Source: Sceloporus undulatus (Eukaryota; Chordata; Lepidosauria; Squamata; Phrynosomatidae). Taken from it: DNA of 64,000 nt. Numbering within the stretch: the first letter of the stretch is position 1; every line of letters starts with the position of its first letter. Under the pieces are notes generated by a model. That model was not told where the DNA came from. It worked only from the letters and a program-made list of their open reading frames with translations, and did not search any database. This document shows positions 1 to 12,484 of this stretch, in pieces. Made by a program: the position numbers and the translations under genes. The stretch spans positions 6,542,770 through 6,606,769 of the forward strand of contig NC_056530.1 of assembly GCF_019175285.1 (NCBI RefSeq), given 5' to 3'.

Positions 1-663
1 TGCTTTTTAAAGGTGTTTCTTATTCTCTGATGAGCTGGACTAACTGTTGAGATACATGTATGTGTATTTGCGTGCCTTCAAGTTGCCTGTTGATTTATGT
101 CAGTTCCATTAATTTCATACACAGAGGTCATAAAGATAGTATGTTTCTCACACATTAATGTGTCATCTTCATGCAGTAGTAACCAATGAGTATGGTCAAA
201 GTCAGAACCATTTGTTCTACGGAAAAAGCCTGCTATTTTCCATAACAGAATGCCATGACAGAAGGATTGTTCTTTAATGACAACAGTATGTCATGGGGGG
301 GGGGGGCGCACAGGTCAAATTCCATTAAAAATAAAGTTATCCTTCAATCTACAAAATACACACATGAATTACACACTACTACAAAGTATATACACCACAT
401 TTACACATTAAATTTTTTAAATGGCTGCAACAGTAAAAGGTTATTTAAATGTTACAATAAAACTTCTATTGGGGTGGGCTTTAACATATAAACCTGTTTC
501 TGAACAAAGGAGCACACCTCCTCATTCTACACCTCATACTGACTGGACAGCATCCCCATTTCAGAACCCACTTTTGTCCGCATCTCTCAAAGAGCAAATT
601 TGATAACAGATAATCTTCTGGGAATAGATGGACAGCAGAGCTGCTCCTACTGTCATCTTCTTC
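1..663. other. Intergenic, no gene recognised
   Basis: AT-rich sequence with a G-run at about 295-306. Short open frames show no family resemblance. No exon could be supported. Confidence 0.6.
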
Positions 664-671
664 CCTTAGAT

Positions 672-868
672 CAGTGTTTCTCAAATAGTGGGGCGGGCCC
701 CCCAGGGGGGGCCCGAGGCTCCATAAAGGGGGGCGCGAAGCTCTGTTATGCAGAGGTGTACTTATAACAATTTTATAGACAAATGATACTATTTACAGTC
801 GCGCGGGGGGCGTGAAATGTTTTCTTCTTCCTAGGGGGGGCATGACAGAAAATAATTGAGAAGCACTG
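672..868 (+). mobile_element. hAT-type MITE, 197 bp
   Basis: Terminal inverted repeats CAGTGTTTCTCAA and TTGAGAAGCACTG are flanked by a perfect 8-bp duplication CCTTAGAT (664-671 and 869-876), the hAT signature. It is internally GC-rich and has no coding capacity. A shorter relative is at 60420-60540. Confidence 0.9.
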
Positions 869-876
869 CCTTAGAT

Positions 877-1515
877 AGATGACTTAAGTGGAGAAATCTT
901 GAATGGGCTGGGCTCTTTCCAATGTCAGTCAAAGCTCTTGGACTCAGTGAAGGAAACACCTTCTCCCTATACAGTACTACATCCATGAATAGAAAAGGTA
1001 AGAATGCCAGTCAGGAGGATAAGGCGTCTCTTGCTGTCACCACAGTTCTTCCTCCAGACTTTTAATATTTTTGCCAGCTCAGAAAAAAGGATAAACGAAC
1101 AAATAATCAAACCCTTACATCACATTTGTATGTACAACTGCTTAGAAAAAAGTCAGGAATTCAATCAGAATTACTCCAAACAATCTGTGTAGGATTGTAG
1201 CCTCAATCTGTCATCAAGTACTGTACACAGATCTTTGAGACTCACAAGTGCTACAAGATCTCTCTACGTACTGATTCTACAGACTAACATGGCTATATCT
1301 TTTAAGTATCCATCTACTATTTGACAAACATGAAATTCTATTACTTAAAATATAAACCTCATCGTCTCTGGACTAATTTATAACAGAGAAACAAACTGTA
1401 TTAGATTATACCTATAGCATCACCACTCAGAGTAAATGTAGGTAGCTAACTGTTTCAAACAGTGCAATTCTCACACAGAGTCTTACTCTATGTCTTGCCA
1501 AGGAGTTTTCCATAA

Positions 1516-1548
<33 letters not shown>

Positions 1549-1839
1549 TTATTTATTTGGATTAGATGAACTGCTGAATCTGCCACTTAGATCCATATTC
1601 ATTCACAGTAGATTTGATTAATTCTACCTTGTTGGCCAAACTGTGTTGAAGGAAGGAACAATAAAAGCAGAGCTTAAATGAAAGGAAAGGGGCAGAAAAG
1701 AGAGAGGATGAAAATGTAAATGGAGAGTATTGTGTGGGGTTCAAAAACAGTAACAGAAACACAAAATAGAGCTTGAGAGAAATAATGGAAAGAAAACAAA
1801 AGGACAAAAGGTTAATAAATGGAACCCAAAGAGAAGAAG

Positions 1840-1876
<37 letters not shown>

Positions 1877-2350
1877 ATGTGATGAAGAAAGCAAGCAATA
1901 TGGGATGAGAAGGAAGGGCGCTTAACTAAAATACAAATTTACAGAGATATGGTTCAAGAGTCAGAGATAAAATAGAAATAATACATTAATATGTGAGGGG
2001 GAAAATGTTTTACAGCTGTTGCTGCAGTACTACAACCCTCCTATATACTCCTAAAACAGAAGCTCCATCCACTATTATTGTACTTTCTTCAGAAGTCAAA
2101 AGTGTTAAATTCCTTCACTGAAAAATATTGATACCTTCCTCCAAAAAATAAAGAAAAGAAAAATGCCTAAGACAACAGAGAAATGCATTTTTAAAACATC
2201 TGATGATACCCTAAGCTTTGGTGAATCAAAGGATACCTCATTAGGGATATCAAATCTATAATTAGTTGGCGGATACACAGAGAAAGGGGGAGCCTTGCAC
2301 CAAAATTTTGCTTGAAGAAATGTTGAAAGTTTCCTTTTCTTTGGAGACTG
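877..2350. repeat. Intergenic with a repeat fragment and microsatellites
   Basis: No gene seen. Contains a fragment of the palindromic 'AGATCTCTCTAC' repeat (about 1230-1310), a TATC-type tetranucleotide run (about 1517-1557) and adjoining CA/TA runs (about 1841-1877). Confidence 0.6.
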
Positions 2351-2351
2351 G

Positions 2352-2692
2352 GGCTGCATCCACACTGGAGAAATAACCCGGTTTGGCACAGCTTTAACTC
2401 CATTCTGGGCCCCACAACGAACTCCAACTCCCAGAATTCCACAGCCTTGAGCCAGAGCAGTTAAAGCAGTGCCTAAACTCTCAGGTCCAAAACACACTGC
2501 AGAAATAATCCCGTTTGAGGCCACTTTAACTGCCCTGGGTCAGTCCTAGGGAGTCCTGGGAACTGTAGTTTATTGTGACACCAGAACTCTCTGACAGAGA
2601 AGGCTCAATGTCCCACAAAACTACAGTTCCCAGAATTCCCTAGCATTGAACAAGGGCAGATAAAGTGGTCTCAAATTGGACCTCAGTGTGCA
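2352..2692. repeat. Palindromic MITE family (ACTGCAGAAATAAT type), nested copies
   Basis: Two overlapping copies of an inverted-repeat element whose arms contain ACTGCAGAAATAATCCGTTTGA-like ends and AACTACAGTTCCCAGAATTC cores. The same family recurs at 4780-5625 and about 40183-40535. Confidence 0.7.
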
Positions 2693-2842
2693 ATACAAAG
2701 ACTTTTATGTAAGACAACCTATAGCATTAGTGAAGAACTCCTACATACAATGCAAGGGAATCTTGTAGTGTGTAGAAGTTGTAGTATAAGCTTTTGCAGA
2801 TGAATGGAGTGAAATGATGCCCAGGAAAGCCTTTTATAATTA

Positions 2843-3279
2843 CTGTCTATACTCAATTATAAGTTGAGAAATGTATGCCCCAAAATTGACCCTAAAATGT
2901 ATATAAGGATCAATACATCAGTAGTGCAATTCCTTCCTCCTCCAGTCCCTTTTGCAAGTCTTTGCTTCCTATGGAAAAACCTCTCCATTAAATCCACTTG
3001 GTCCCTGGCTTCCTATCAAAATAACCTCTCCATTTAAAACCATCTCTCCAGTCCCTTTTGCAAAACCTTGCTTCCTATGGAAACAACTCTCCATTTGAAT
3101 CCACTTGCTTCCTAGAGGTCCAGAGAAGGAAAAGGAGGGAGGGAGGGAAGTGGTATTTCCCCCTTTCCATCCTTCCTTATAGCTCCCTAGGTTTTACCCT
3201 CGATTTATCCATGGGTCATATCAAAACCCAGGATTTTGACCCTGAAACCTTCCCTCGACTTGTACACGAGTATATATGG
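2843..3279 (+). mobile_element. Tc1/mariner-type non-autonomous element with repeated core
   Basis: Bounded by TA dinucleotides (2841-2842 and 3280-3281), with degenerate CTGTATATACTC-type inverted ends. The core repeats a unit of about 70-120 bp containing TTTTGCAA, CTTCCTATGG and CTCCATT. Confidence 0.75.
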
Positions 3280-3614
3280 TAAAACTGTGTAACTACCTCT
3301 ATGTGGGGATAGTGAGAAGATGACATGTTCAGCTTTAGATGCTCACTGAGGGACAAAGGCAGGAGGGACATTGTTGCCTTTGGCCAGATGAGCAGCCATA
3401 GGAAATGTAGGGACACTGTCTATGGAGCACATTTCTCTGCCCACTTTTCTGTACACATGGCGAACTATATAAAACTTAAATATAAGCAGCATTTTGCTTA
3501 TAGACTATGCTTCCATCTTTCTGAGAGGAACACAAAAGACAGTCGTACAGTTTGGGACTTTGCCAAACACATTCTTGCCACAGCACACAACGCAGATCTC
3601 TGTACAACACAGCC
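3280..3614. other. Intergenic, nothing recognised
   Basis: No repeat or exon could be assigned. An open frame over part of it has no family resemblance. Confidence 0.5.
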
Positions 3615-3842
3615 TTTGGAGAATGCGTGCCCCTAGGGACACGTAGGGCAATGTGTGCCTATAGGGGAAGACGTGCCCCTAGGGACACGTAGGGCGATGC
3701 GTGCCTATAGGGGACTATAGGGGAAGACGTGCCCCTAGGGACACATAGGGCAATGCGTACCTATAGGGGACTATAGGGGAAGATGTGCCCCTAGGGACAC
3801 GTAGGGCAATGCATGCCTATAGGGGACTATAGGGGAAGACTT
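3615..3842 (+). repeat. Minisatellite, unit about 50-60 bp, about four copies
   Basis: Unit contains GTGCCCCTAGGGACACGTAG and CCTATAGGGGACTATAGGGG, each locally palindromic. Copies differ at a few bases and the first lacks the duplicated CTATAGGGG. It lies just left of the CpG island. Confidence 0.9.
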
Positions 3843-3949
3843 GGGGAGATCCTTGCCACTGGAAATAATAGGAGAATCCCTTCCCATCTCCAATGTTTCC
3901 CTTATGGGCAATCAGTATAGTGCAGCCCCTGAAACAGTTTAAGAGAGAA

Positions 3950-4480
3950 AGGTAACCTTTTGGGGGGAGACGGGGGAAGGGCTGCCCGGGAGAAGAAGAG
4001 GAAGGAAGGAAGGAAGGAAGTTGGCGTCTCCCCCAAAACTTCTTCGCCGCAGAAGCTCCAGACCAGAGAGAGCCAGCCAGAACTCAAAGGAGGTCGGGCT
4101 CTGCCCTCTTCAGGAGCCACAAAATGGCGGGAGGGAAGCCTAGTGGTTGGGGCCAAGAAGAGCAGCAGGAGAAAAGGGGCGAGGAGGTCGGACGGGGGCG
4201 TCTTTCCCTCCCTTCGCCCCAGACAGGGGCCGGGCTCTCTGGCTGAAAGTAGGAGAGCTGGGACCGGCGCCTTCCGCGACTCACCTCCTGCTCCTCCTTC
4301 TGCCTCGGTCTCCGTCCTGAGTCTCAACTCTTCTTCGCTCTCTTTCTCTTCTCTTCTCGTCTTCGGAGAAGCAGCGAGCAGCGCTAGGCTAAGTTCGGAG
4401 GGCTTTGCGCATGCGCAGAGAGGCCGGGCGCCGGCCGTTGGGAGGCCGTTTTTTATTGTGAGGGAACCAAAAGGAGGAGC
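3950..4480 (-). promoter_or_regulatory. CpG island, probable promoter of a minus-strand gene
   Basis: CpG-rich block with an NRF1-like GCGCATGCGCAG (about 4406-4417). A minus-strand transcript starting near 4430 would meet a strong GAG|GTGAGT donor at 4285/4284. No coding exon of the gene is seen further left, so it would continue off the window. By human synteny the neighbour beyond the SRSF4 3' end is TMEM200B, which has a noncoding first exon; that identity is inference. Confidence 0.5.
4285..4435 (-). other. Candidate noncoding first exon
   Basis: Minus-strand segment between the NRF1-like site and a consensus GTGAGT donor. The start is a guess. Its open frames are low-complexity and not credible as protein. 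Confidence 0.4.
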
Positions 4481-4500
4481 CTAAAGGGTTAAAGGCTCTA

Positions 4501-4705
4501 GGAGCCACACGGAGGAAATAAGGCGCTTCGACAACGAGTCAACTCTTCCTGGCTCCATGCTATGGAATTCTGGGAATTGGAGTTTGTTGTGGCCTCAGAG
4601 CAGAGCCGCAACAAACTCGCTCCGCTCTGGGGCCACAACAAACTCCAATTCCCAGAATTCCATAGCATGGAGCCGTGTCAAAGCGCCTTATTTCCCCCGT
4701 GGGTG
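4501..4705. repeat. Palindromic MITE, arms of about 85 bp
   Basis: Left and right arms are reverse complements (shared AAATAAGGCGCTT, GGCTCCATGCTATGGAATTC and GGAGTTTGTTGTGGCC) around a GC-rich loop near 4615. It belongs to the AATTCCCAGAATTC-bearing family that clusters here. Confidence 0.85.
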
Positions 4706-4779
4706 AGGCCTTAGGCCCAAAAGCTAATCGATAAACAATAAAGAAAATACACTCATAAATGAAAACAACAGTAAATAAA

Positions 4780-5625
4780 ACACACACTGCAGGAATAATC
4801 CACCTTGAGGCCTTTTCGACTGCCCTGCCCCAGCGCCAGGGGATTTTGGGAACTGTAGTTTCTTACGATAAAGAAAGCTCAATACCTCACAAAACTACAG
4901 TTCCCAGAATTCTCTAGCATTGAGCCAAGGCAGTTAAAGCAATCTCAAACCGAGTTATTTCTGCTCTATGGGTGAGGCCTTGGGCCAAAACACGCTGCAG
5001 AAATAATCCAGTTTCAGACTGATTTAACTGCCCTGGCTCAGTGCCAAGGAATCCTGGGAATTGTAGTTCGTTGTGGCACCAGAGCGCGCGCTCTCTCTCT
5101 CTCTGACAGAGAAGGCTCAGTGTCTCACAAAGCTACAGTCCCTATAATTCCCTGGCAGTTAAAGCAGTCTCAAACTAGTATTTCTGCAGTATGTTTTGGA
5201 CCTTTATTAAAATGCCTTGTAGGCTTGCAATATACTCCCAGAACTCTGAATGCTTTTACCAGCAGCAACAACGCACCCTTCACTGAATCTACACTGAAAT
5301 CATTCCTTTCAAGTATCCATTGTGCTGAAATGAAGGCAATGTCTCACAAAACTACAGTTCCCAGAATTCCCTAGCATTGCGCCAGGGTAGTTAAAGCGAT
5401 CTCAAACCAAGTTATTTCTGCACTGTGGATGGAGCCTTAGAGAGTTATTTCTTACAGGCATTTCGGCAGCAGAAATAATCCAGTTTGACACTGCTTTAAC
5501 TTGGTGCTATAGAATTAATTGTGGCACCAGAGCATTGTTCTGGAATACTCTAGAATTCCATAGCATTGAGCCAGGGAAGTTAAAATGGTGTCAAACCTGA
5601 TTATCTCTGCTGTGCGGATGTACAC
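4780..5625. repeat. Cluster of palindromic MITE copies
   Basis: At least four copies or part copies (about 4780-4975, 4985-5200, 5335-5435, 5465-5625) of the ACTGCAGAAATAAT family. Several keep both ends. They sit head to tail beside the CpG island. Confidence 0.75.
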
Positions 5626-5939
5626 TCCCACACATAACAACGCAACATGACGGGGTTAAGTTGCTCTTGTGGCACCAGCCTTGAAAGCACAAAAAGTGTT
5701 AAGGCTAAAACAGGGTGGCCCAATGTCCTAATGTCCTTACCTCAAAGAAGAACAAGGCGCTGTGAAATGGAGGACATTCCAGAAAAAAATTGAGGACGTG
5801 ATCAAATAGAGGACGTGATCCAGAGTCCATCGCTTAAACTGCTACGCTACACCATGCTAATACAAACCTGCATTTGTCCAGTTACAAAATAGAATGCAAG
5901 TTTGCAAGCCTTCCTCCATTACACCAAATCAGAGGGACT

Positions 5940-6257
5940 AGACTCTGGGGCTTGTGGTTAATGGAGAAAACGGCAGAGAATAACAACTGAGCGAGAGGCT
6001 GACACTCTGGACTGACCTTCCATAAGATTTGGCACCCATTTATTGAATACATCCAGCGAGATTTAGTCTCTAGACATCCCCCAATTTTAGCTAAATTTTT
6101 ATGGAAAGATGTCTTTCAGGATCCCTGAACACACCTTTTATCTATAACTTTCAGGGCCTTACCTGAAAGGGTTATTGTCTTTATTTATTGTTGTTTTGGT
6201 ATACTGTTTGTTGTCATGATTTGTTTTAGAATGTATTAATAAATTTTAATTTAAAAA
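5940..6257 (+). mobile_element. 5'-truncated L1-like LINE end with target-site duplication
   Basis: Flanked by a 14-bp duplication AAATCAGAGGGACT (5926-5939 and 6258-6271) and ending in AATAAATTTTAATTTAAAAAAAA, as target-primed retroposition leaves. No open frame survives. The LINE family is inferred from the poly-A tail. Confidence 0.75.
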
Positions 6258-6284
6258 AAATCAGAGGGACTTCTTTCTGACTGA

Positions 6285-6285
6285 G

Positions 6286-6317
<32 letters not shown>

Positions 6318-7175
6318 CCCATCCCAGAGAGGAGGCCCAGAAAGACACCATGGTTGATGGTTTCAAAAGCTGCTGAAAGGTGCAGCAGAAATAACAGGGA
6401 CACACTCCCCCTGTTTTTAATTCAGTTATGTTTGAATGTTAAAACAATAACCATATTTTTCAATACGCTGATTCCCCCCTCCATGGAGTTGTAAGCTACA
6501 CAACACAGAGTAAAAAGTAAACCTTCAAGTGGACCTGAATCAGACAATTTAAAAGAAATGGGTATGATGGGGCATGTGATGCGATGTTGTTATATCATTT
6601 TAATGTATTTTAAGCCTTTTAATCTTTTAAAACTTGATTTTAGCACTGAATTTGTTTTAATAATAATAATAATAATAATAATAATATGTTTTATTTAAAG
6701 ACCGCTATTCCGCAATGATCATAGCAGTGTACAGTAAAAATTGTAATACAATACAAAATACAAGGTGACAGTTAAAGGAGGGAGAAGTCTCGTCCTTCAG
6801 GCAGTCCCTGATGTTGCTGAGTCTGCCTGATTGCTCCCTCTCAGGCCAAGATTGATTGATTGATTGAAATTTTATTTATATACCGCCATTCCTATGATCA
6901 CGGCGGTTTACAAACAGAATAAGATACAATACGATACAGGTTACAAATATAATACAATACAAATCACAGTTTAAAAATCAAAATTAACAGCTGACAGTTA
7001 AAAGAGGGAGGAGCCTCTTCCTTCAGGCAGTCCCTGATGTTGTTGTTTTAAATTATTGTAGTAATTAAATTCTATTTTAATATACTATTTTTGTATGTTT
7101 TTAACTGTATGGTGTTTTTTAATGTTGTAAGCCACCCTGACTCCCAGCCTTAAGAGAAAGGCGGGATATAAATAA

Positions 7176-7206
<31 letters not shown>

Positions 7207-7215
7207 TATGAAGGA
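6285..7215. repeat. CA and AAT microsatellites with L2-type LINE tails
   Basis: CA run about 6289-6314; AAT runs about 6658-6686 and 7179-7208. L2-like 3' ends lie in both directions (TTTTATTTATATACCGCCA about 6860-6900; GCGGGATATAAATAAAT about 7161-7178). No gene. Confidence 0.65.
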
Positions 7216-8017
7216 AGATGACAACTGTGAAGTTAAATAGTTGAAATGAAATATAGTTTGAGTATCTCTTAACCAAAATGCTTGGGACTAGAAGCGTTTT
7301 GGGTTTTGGATTTTTTTATTTTATTTTTATTTATTAATTAATTTTATTTTTGGATTTTTGGATATCTGTATTTGCATATATGCAAATAACAAGATATCTT
7401 GGAGATGAGACCCAAGTCTAAATGCAAAATTTATTTATGTTTCGTATATATCTTATATACATAGCTTGGGGGTAATTTATACAATATGTTTAATAATTGT
7501 GCACCTGGGACAAAGATTGTGTACACTGAACCACCAGAAATCAAAGGTGCCACTATCTCAGCCACTCGTGAAAAAAGTTTTGGTTTTTGGAGAATTTCAG
7601 AATTCTGGATATGGGAGTCTCAACCTGTATCTATAAAAATGGATGTGATTTCTGGAGTGAGATGTTTTAGAGTTTGCTATTAAAATTCACCAGAAACAAG
7701 CATCTCTTTTGCCTGATCTGCATATTTGATTTGATGTGCCTGACTTGGCAATATGTATGAATATCCATATACATATTGTAAACACAGGTTTGAAACCCCG
7801 GCAGTGATAATATTCCTGATGAAGTGTTTAAAACCAACTTGGACTGGTGGATCCCTGTACTTGCTGCCTTATTTACCAGTATAGACCACACAACCTGCAT
7901 CCCCGAGGAATGAGGTCTTGCCATCATTGTGCCTATTTTCAAGAAAGGTGATCAGAATGATCCAGGAAACTTTAACATTTCTCACTTTTTCTCTTGCTGG
8001 ATCTCTCTCTTTCTTGC
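7216..8017 (+). other. Intergenic with a non-LTR reverse-transcriptase scrap
   Basis: AT-rich. Near 7920-7985 a frame reads IVPIFKKGDQNDPGNF, like the fingers region of LINE reverse transcriptases, with no more than about 30 residues left. Nothing else recognised. Confidence 0.45.
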
Positions 8018-8335
8018 CATATACATTGACACTGTGTTGTTCTGTGCCTTCAAGTTGTTTCCAACTTATGAAAACCCAAAGGCCAACCTATCATGGGGTT
8101 NNNNNNNNNNCTCTTGGCAAGATTTGGTCAGGAGGGGTTGCCTTTGCCTTCCTCTGACGCTGAGAGAGTGTGACTTGCCCAAAGCAATCTCAGAACGAGT
8201 TATTTCTGCATTGTGGATGGAGCCCTAGAGAATTATTTCTTACAGGTATTTCGGCTGCATGCTCAATGGGTTTCCATGGCAGAGCAGTGATTCAAACTCT
8301 CATAATCCAATGATCAGACCACTGTATAATTTATT
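8018..8335 (-). mobile_element. Sauria-type SINE, minus strand, holding a 10-N gap
   Basis: Shows the reverse complement of the squamate tRNA-derived SINE: tail-side TTCAAGTTGTTTCCAACTTATG and body GAGAGTGTGACTTGCCCAA. The gap is 8101-8110. Toward the 3' side it is joined to a MITE fragment (ACGAGTTATTTCTGCA). Confidence 0.6.
8101..8110. other. Assembly gap of 10 N
   Basis: Lies inside the SINE at 8018-8335. Confidence 0.99.
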
Positions 8336-8389
8336 ATTTTATTTATGTATTGTATTTACACCCCACTCGCAATGCTCTCAGAGCAGTTT

Positions 8390-8577
8390 ACAAAAGATGC
8401 TGGCAAAACGTCAGGAGACACTCTTCTAGAACATGGCCACATAGCCTAAAAAACCCACATAAACTATAGATGCCGGCCATGAAAGCCTTTGACTTCATAT
8501 TGAAGCTGATGAAGATTTTATATCCCAACTTTTTAGCAGGTCTGAGACCCAGAGTAGCTTACAACAGTGAAAAGAGA

Positions 8578-8615
<38 letters not shown>

Positions 8616-11600
8616 AAAATTAAAATCATATCCATTATCTAGTAGCCCAAATCCCTACAGTCACCTTTTAGTTGATGGAATCCATACCATTCTATTTCAT
8701 ATCACTTTGTGAGGGTCATCTCAATGTCATCTGAAAGCTGGAATCGGGCTGATGGCTTTTTTCTGTTGTGTCTCCTTCACATTTGTCCATCCTTCTTTCT
8801 TTGGTAACTCTGCTTCATTTTCCCCTGCATAATGATTGTCATCTCCTGCCTTCTTCCATCCTCTCAACACGGCCTAGAAATAGGCATATGTACTACCTAT
8901 TGGCAGGTGTTTAAATTCACTGGCTCATATGGATTTGTATTTAAACCAACTGGCACAAAGTCTCCAGTATTTCAGATAGGAGATGCTTGTGACTAAAGGC
9001 TAGGACATTTTAGATGCAAAGGTGATGACTATGACTAAATACAGAGGTGACTATGTCAGCTCTGCCACTGACATTCAATTCTCCCTCAATAGGAAGTAGC
9101 TTCATACTGAGTCTAACCATTGGTATATCTAGTCCATTATGAAACAGAAGAGGTGGACATCTTTGGGGGACCACATTGATCCTTCAGGGGACCTTAAGAG
9201 GGCTGTACCACTTGAAAAACACAATTTTTGCCCCCTATTTCTCTTTGGAGACATGGGAACACACGGGGACATATTTTTGGACCTCTTTTAGCCAACCTCT
9301 GTCACACCATGTTAGATTTAAAAAAAGAAAGCCATCTCCTTGACCCAAAACAGCCTGGAGAAAAGAAACATGGTGAACTGCTGGGGGGTGCATTTTACGG
9401 CACAGAAATTGGTGGTCCCAAGGGCCACAAAAACATAGGCTGCACTTTTTCCAGTCCAGTTTACATTGGCAGCCAGAATTTCAGGAAGGAGTCCTGGTCA
9501 GAAAAGCCTGAGATTAAACTCTCTGCATTGCATCAGCTTTGCCACTGTGTTGTGGCCTTTTTATAAATTTCCCATTTCCAGTCATGCTTGGCATGGCTTG
9601 CTGGGCAGAGCTGGGGAATGACAGTTTGGATGTCGTCATCCAGGGATCAATGGGGGTGTAGTGAAGGAAGTTTGGACCATGGAAACTCCACATCGATTCC
9701 CTTTTCAGCCACAAAGCTTGTATACTGGTCGAGGACCACTTCCTCTCCACCCAAAAACTGGTGTACAATGCTAGGTAAGAGTTGAAATATAAACTACTAT
9801 GCAACAAACAACAGGAAGTTTTATTTCTGATCTGATTCCCACAAAAGTAGGCAAGATGTTCATACATCTTCCATCGAAACATATTAATACAGTCTAACCA
9901 CATAAGGCTGTTAATGGTCTTAATATGGTTCCATAACATAAAACTGTAAATGTTATGCACATACATTATGTGAAATATTCAAGTAGAAAGTATATTAATG
10001 CTTTTAAAACAACATTTTAAATTCTTCAGTTAAAGATTTTACAGTTGCCAATATTAGCTAATTTTGGCCCAAACATTACAAAATTAAGATCTGATCAAAC
10101 TGATCCTCTGAAGAAAACTGTGGAAAACAATGGCACTCACAAATTCTGATTATTTGTATTTAGTAGTTTGAAATGTGCACTGAGCTTTAAATGCAGCATG
10201 TGGATATATGTGCCTCCAAAGATACACATGCTATTAAAGCCTCATGTTTAGAGTTGATATCTAGCCTGTTTGAAACCTGGCAAGAGGCTGCAGCTTTTGC
10301 GCCCAAGTAGAATAGCAAGTACTGTATGGTGATTGTGTTTGCAATGAAGAGAGCTTATTTGCCCACTTGGCAACTCTCCATTCACAGAAGAACCAAAGTA
10401 TCATTAATGAGTAGACACCACAGAACAAAACACAGGACAAGCAAGACACTACTTTTATTGGAGCTAGCTAATGTTAAAATGCAGTTGAGTTCTACTTCAA
10501 GCTGCATGTCAGCAAAAAAGGAATGGATGGAAAAGTCTCTTTGATGCAAGGCATGTTGCTGAATCAGAGAATCATAGTGTTGGAACACAAAGACCACCTA
10601 GTCCAGACCTGCACAACTTGGTAGGTAGGGGCCAAAATTAAAATAGCTCGAACTTCTTCAGGCTGCAAATTGGTTTTAATTAAATATTAATTATTAATAT
10701 TATTAATATTAATTCCATCCTCTCTCTCCTCTGCCTGGCCCTCTCCTCATGAGAAAGCTGAGCGGCAGAGAAACCTTGAGGGTTGAGTGTTTGCCCCTCT
10801 TAGAAAGCTGAGCAGTGGAGGAGCCTTGCAGGGTGAGTGTTTGCCCGTCCTCCTCCACATGTCCCTCTCCTCAGTAGGAGGCTGAGCAGCAGAAGAGCCT
10901 TGAAATTGTTCCACATCCTTGCGGGCTGCCCAAAAACCTTTGGCGGACACATGCAGCAGCACTTTCTGATGCTCCTTTTGGCACTGTGCCATCTGGACAC
11001 AGCGCCAAAGGAGAGTGCCATGATGCCACCTACCATGCAATCGGGAGCACAACATGACAGTGGTGTCAGGGTAGCGTCAGGGCATGTGTCTTGCAAACAC
11101 CATGCCCCCACTCTGCCCCGAAGCCAGCGTATAACTCCGGTCTGTACAGCCTCTTAGTCTTCTCTTCTACAAGATTAATGTACCCAGCTCCCTCATTTGT
11201 TCTTCATAAAGCTTAGTTTCCACAGGATTAAGACCAACTTAATCCTGTAAAAAGCTCTAATTCAGTGTCTGCAAGCAAAGTTTCTGTCTGTACAAGCTCA
11301 TCAAATGTGAAAACTAACCAACAAACAAAAAATTGAAAAATCTAGTTAGCCAAACTCCACTTCAAGATTTATTTCTTGAGACTGGGGAAAAAAACCAAGT
11401 CCTATGACATGTTAAAGACTAACACATTTTATTTGACATAAGGATTTGTGGACTGCAAACGACTTCATTGAATGCATCTCATGGCAGCACACACACTTTT
11501 GTTATTCTTTCACCAGACTAAGATGGTTAATTCCTTGGAGGTGTTCAACTGGAAAGAATGTAGGGACTATATGATGCAGATCAGTGTTTGCAAACTTCAT

Positions 11601-12480
11601 GAAAAAAAAAGAAACATTTGAACAAGTCTAACAGTGAGGGAAAAACAGCAAAAGCATATATACTGGCAAACTGTCCCATACAGGCGTTGATGGGTATGCT
11701 CTAATTCTTAGCAGACCAGGGTAACTTTGTGTTCTAGTTCCTAAGAGATGTATATGTCCCCAAATGCCTACTGTTTTGTGCTCAAGAACTTCATTCTAGA
11801 AGTTCATTCTAGAACTTCATTCTGGGCATTCTAGATTTCCTGCCATTATCTCATCATTTTAAACACATTTCAATAGAGGCCTGCACGTGGAAAAGACACC
11901 TCCCTGATGGTACATTGCCTGAGTAACCATTTAGTCATGAACAATTCAAAGTCAAGTGACAAGTAATGGAATCAAATATCCTTGAAATCTACTTCAGCTT
12001 CAGGGATTGCATTTGCCACTTGTGACCATACTGACTGTAACTCTCTCCTCACTCGTGTCGAGACCATATGAGAATCGCATGCATGGAAATCTTTCCATAG
12101 ACTTTCAGTTCTGTTTATTTCCAGCAAATTTACTCAAATTATTGAAATTACTCAAACGTGCTGTAATAATTTCCCCATGCTCCCCTTGGAAGGGTGGCTT
12201 CAGGGATTCTTGCTTTGTTTTGATAGAAAGTGTCTTGAGTGGGAAGACTAGGTTTAGAGGGTTTACTCCGCTTTGCACTTGAACCCAAAGTGGAACCCAG
12301 TGCAAGGTGGTGAGTGGACCGAGTTGCAGAACAGTGATTCTGACCACATGCTTGACTCAAGAATTTATGTTCAGCATCAGAACTGAAGCTTGTACACAAA
12401 TCTTTCATTTGTCCCCCAGATCCAGGCTACAGCCGATTTTTCCTTTATATATTGCTAAAATCAGACCTTTTCTTTCAGGT
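8390..12480. other. Intergenic: repeat scraps, no gene
   Basis: Contains a widespread repeat of unknown class (about 8396-8505; relatives at 22373-22480 and 40565-40620), a CA run (about 8584-8612), a short reversed CR1 tail (about 10557-10605) and a GC-richer block of unknown origin (about 10720-11150). Open frames of up to 150 codons overlap on both strands and resemble no family. Confidence 0.5.
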
Positions 12481-12484
12481 TTTT

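Noticed and set aside
481-684. Possible minus-strand last coding exon near the left edge
   Set aside because: 67 codons with no recognisable family, ending at the hAT insertion; nearby text (about 896-955) recurs at about 25325-25385, so the area looks repeat-derived.
3960-4484. 174-codon plus-strand and 141-codon minus-strand frames in the CpG island
   Set aside because: GC-rich low-complexity text, no family resemblance, and open on both strands at once.
9228-9966. Frames of 112 and 150 codons
   Set aside because: They overlap on opposite strands, have no splice context and resemble no family.
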